A stretch of DNA of 36,221 nt from the NCBI RefSeq assembly GCF_003628435.1, contig NZ_RBZN01000033.1:1-36221 (forward strand), in the 5' to 3' direction. Within the stretch, counting starts at the first letter, position 1; the number at the start of each line of letters is the position of its first letter. Below are positions 34,039-36,221 of this stretch, piece after piece. A program made the translations under genes and the position numbers. This DNA is from Ureibacillus endophyticus (lineage in GTDB: Bacteria > Bacillota > Bacilli > Bacillales_A > Planococcaceae). The notes beneath the pieces were generated by a model. That model was not told the DNA's origin. It saw nothing but the letters and a program-made list of their open reading frames with translations, and did no database searches.

Positions 34039-35454
34039 TTAATCATTATCCTCCACTGTTTTACTTTTTTTTACTGTTTTTAACTCTCCAATTATTTGAG
34101 GATAAATTTTATCTAATTTATAGAAGAAAATAATCGCCAACATAATAATTCCTAAAATAATATGGAAATGAACATTTAACTGAATAATTGTTTGGATTGC
34201 AGAATCAGCTTGCTGATCTGCTCCTCCTACATAACCTCCTGTAGCTAAAAGCCACCCTACTAATGCACCACCTAAACCTGTACCTACCTTCATCCCAAAA
34301 CTAACACTACTATTCGCTAAACCTAAACTACGAACTTTATGTTTCCACTCACCAAAATCAACAGTATCATTTACCATTGCATAAATTGTTCCTGTTATAA
34401 TTCCAATTCCACATCCTAAAAACCCTTCGCCGATTAAAAATACCGTTAAAGAATGAGGATCGATTAATTTAATTAGTCCAGATAATATAATAAAAGCTGC
34501 TCCTAAAATCGTCGTTTTCTGCTTACCAAATCGATTTAAGAAAGGTGTAATAATTGGTAAAATCACTATACTTGTTACTGTTGCAACTAATGCTATAAAC
34601 GAGTAGTAACTTGCGTCTCCAAAGATGTAACGAGCATAATAAATTTCTGCTGCCTGCAATCCATATAACAGGTAAAGAGAAAGTCCAAAAAATGAGACTA
34701 ACAACCAATATTTATTTTTGAATAATAATTTTAATTCTGCTAATACAGGCGTTTTTTTCTTTCCATTGTCAATGCTATTTTTTACTCTTTCTTTTGTTGT
34801 TTTAAATCCAGCAAAAATTGTCACAATTGAAATTAAAGCAAAGATAGCTATAATAATGACCCAACCTTTTTGTCCACCGATTGCTGATGCTAATGGTTCC
34901 AAAAGAGTCATTGTAATAATCCCAGCAATACCTGCACCGACACCAAAACTAACACCTAATGAAGAACGCGATTGTGCATTTTGAGTAATTTGTCCAAGTA
35001 AAGATTTGAAAGAAATCGAAATACCTGTGTATAAAAGGATAAATAGCATATAGGCTGTTAAAACATATATTTGTTTACCAGTTGTTCCAATATCTGGAAC
35101 GGTAAAGATCGCTAGCGTTGTGAGCGCATATGGTATACCTAGCCATAATAAGTACGGCCTTGCTTTACCATGCTTTGTATTTGTTCTATCAATTAAATAA
35201 CCCATTCCAATGTCAGTCACACCATCCTAAATTCTACCAACTAACATTACCGTACCGATAAACGCGGCAGAAAGACCAATGATGTCTGTATAATAATAAG
35301 TAAGAAATCCTAGGACAATATTGAATCCCATTACATAGCCAATAGTTCCAATTCCGTACCCTGTTAATTCAAGCTTCCCAATTTTGGCATTTGATTCATC
35401 AATAACCTCTGGAGATGATTGTAGTTCCATTCGTTCCGTTACATTTGTAGTCAT
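34039..35454 (-). pseudogene. GPH-family (MelB-like) transporter with an in-frame TAG
   Basis: The single frame from ATG 35454 (GGGGGA RBS) to 34039 is 471 codons, normal for glycoside-pentoside-hexuronide:cation symporters of the MFS fold, with about twelve helices. Codon 76, at 35227-35229, is TAG. The context is LVGRI-stop-DGVTDIGMGYLIDRTNTKHGKARPYLLW, where relatives have RIWDAxTDPxMG, so the stop replaces a conserved Trp (TGG to TAG). The rest is intact. A GTG at 35220 could restart translation but would lose the first two helices. Probable substrate: a short-chain organic acid, judged only from the CoA-transferase genes that follow. Confidence 0.85.
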
Positions 35455-35695
35455 ACATTTCCCCCTTTAAATGTGAAATAAAAACAATCTCCTACCATTC
35501 ACCTGAAATTACAACTCTCAATTAGGTACTCATTCAAAACAGAACTACGAAATCTCATTTACACTTGCATGGATTCTTATTCATAAATTTCTTTGCCAAA
35601 TTAGTGCGGATATATCAAGTCAACCAATCAAATAATTCACTCCTCCCTACCCGTTAACGATTACAATCCGAAAAGTTGATTGTATTTATTAATAA

Positions 35696-35712
35696 AGCAA
35701 AAAGCGTGCCAA
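35696..35712 (-). promoter_or_regulatory. Sigma-54 promoter of the transporter-scoAB operon
   Basis: On the minus strand: TTGGCAC-GCTTT-TTGCT, again a perfect -24/-12 consensus. Transcript start is expected near 35685, giving a 231-nt leader. The -24 element lies within the 3' arm of the terminator hairpin of the upstream regulator gene, and the T-tract forms the spacer and part of the -12. Confidence 0.85.
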
Positions 35713-35730
35713 CTACTACAGCACGCTTTT
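35696..35730 (-). terminator. Terminator of the regulator gene, overlapping the promoter
   Basis: On the minus strand AAAAGCGTGC (35730-35721 reversed) pairs perfectly with GCACGCTTTT (35709-35700) around an 11-nt loop, followed by TGCTTTATT. It lies about 95 bp after the regulator stop. Confidence 0.7.
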
Positions 35731-35755
35731 ATATTGGATCTTCAATTTTACATAA

Positions 35756-35844
35756 ATCAATTTTGACCTAATAAAATACCATTTTGATAACGCTTACATC
35801 CAAACAATATAAATATCAACACTTTATGAGAAGTCAATTTTGAC
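35756..35844 (-). promoter_or_regulatory. Candidate activator sites upstream of the transporter promoter
   Basis: ATCAATTTTGAC (35756-35767) and GTCAATTTTGAC (35833-35844) lie about 45 and 120 bp upstream of the -24 element. The second overlaps the 3' end of the regulator gene. The same 12-mer occurs upstream of the other sigma-54 promoter at 32335-32346, which points to one activator for both operons. Confidence 0.6.
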
Positions 35845-36165
35845 ATCTTTTTTGCTTTGTTTTATCTTTCGCATTCTCCTTGTTAGACTAGAAAGACTTA
35901 TTCCTAATTTACCTGCAGCCTCTTCTTTGTTTTTACATAAATTCAATGCTTTTTCTACAAGCTGCAACTCATATTCACTAACTGCATCTTTCATAGGTTT
36001 TAGGACAGTTATATTTTCTTCAACATCTTTACCTATATAAGAAAAACTTCTATACAATTGTTCTGGCGTAATCAATATATCATTACTTGTTACAACTAAT
36101 CTTTTGTAAACGCTAGAATAAAGTTGACAGTTTCTGCTAAACAGTTTTTTACACTTTCGCCAAAA
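35824..36165 (-). pseudogene. C-terminal remnant of a sigma-54-dependent activator
   Basis: The last ~80 codons encode a Fis-type (HTH_8) DNA-binding domain: DAVSEYELQLVEKALNLCKNKEEAAGKLGISLSSLTRRMRKI. This is normally the C-terminus of a PAS/AAA+ enhancer-binding protein. The only start is a TTG at 36075, yet the frame upstream still reads like the end of an AAA+ domain (QLYSSVYKRLVVTSND, compare PGNVRQLY…RLVV) and is open to a TAA at 36166-36168. The ATPase and sensor domains are missing. The fragment could not activate sigma-54 polymerase, though it might still bind DNA. Confidence 0.65.
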
Positions 36166-36221
36166 TTATTTAATTTCTAGTAAACTGGAAACATTAGGTG
36201 TTTATTGGAGGTTAAGGAGAT

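Noticed and set aside
1-36221. tRNA, rRNA or CRISPR array
   Set aside because: No cloverleaf with a TTCGA-type arm, no rRNA-like segment and no regularly spaced repeat-spacer array were seen while reading either strand.

Overview
The window looks like chromosomal DNA of a low-GC, spore-forming Bacillales bacterium. It carries a gerA/gerB/gerC-type germinant-receptor operon, strong AGGAGG-type ribosome binding sites, and frequent TTG and GTG starts. Protein style suggests Lysinibacillus/Solibacillus-like Planococcaceae, but that is an inference. Most of the window is accessory: three catabolic clusters, two mobile-element or phage scars and a candidate nuclease system.

Region 1 (about 200-8730, + strand) is one long operon: an MBL-fold hydrolase, a sugar-type ABC importer (binding protein, ATPase, permease), tatA, tatC, an alcohol-dehydrogenase-like SDR and a Baeyer-Villiger monooxygenase (BVMO). 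The binding protein has a twin-arginine lipoprotein signal, so the operon seems to encode the translocase that exports its own receptor. A -24/-12 (sigma-54) promoter with upstream dyads precedes it. The enzymes fit import, alcohol to ketone, ketone to lactone or ester, then ring opening; the substrate is unknown.

Region 2 (8900-13980): a methyltransferase gene, then a second BVMO -> SDR -> alpha/beta-hydrolase operon on the minus strand. A LuxR-type regulator diverges from it and probably starts at a non-standard CTG. A 12-bp direct repeat lies in the shared promoter.

Region 3 (14000-21620): a small membrane protein, two previously uncalled small ORFs, a lipoprotein, a phage-type replisome organizer with in-gene iterons, a small PD-(D/E)XK protein, and the ger operon.

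Region 4 (21620-25800) is a mobile-element scar. A wrecked tyrosine-integrase gene lies on one side and frameshifted small genes plus large hairpins on the other. Between them are two intact overlapping genes: a winged-helix-like protein and a FokI-like nuclease with no methyltransferase nearby. This is the best candidate for an undescribed defence system.

Region 5 (25800-36221, minus strand) is a short-chain acyl-CoA degradation cluster: GPH-type transporter, ScoAB CoA-transferase, 3-hydroxyacyl-CoA dehydrogenase, enoyl-CoA hydratase, acyl-CoA dehydrogenase, a second CoA-transferase and a thiolase. Two sequence-perfect sigma-54 promoters drive it, each with GTCAATTTTGAC-like sites upstream. 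The dehydrogenase has an in-frame TGA, the transporter an in-frame TAG, and the activator survives only as its C-terminal HTH. The cluster therefore looks freshly decaying, unless the stops are read through or are sequencing errors.
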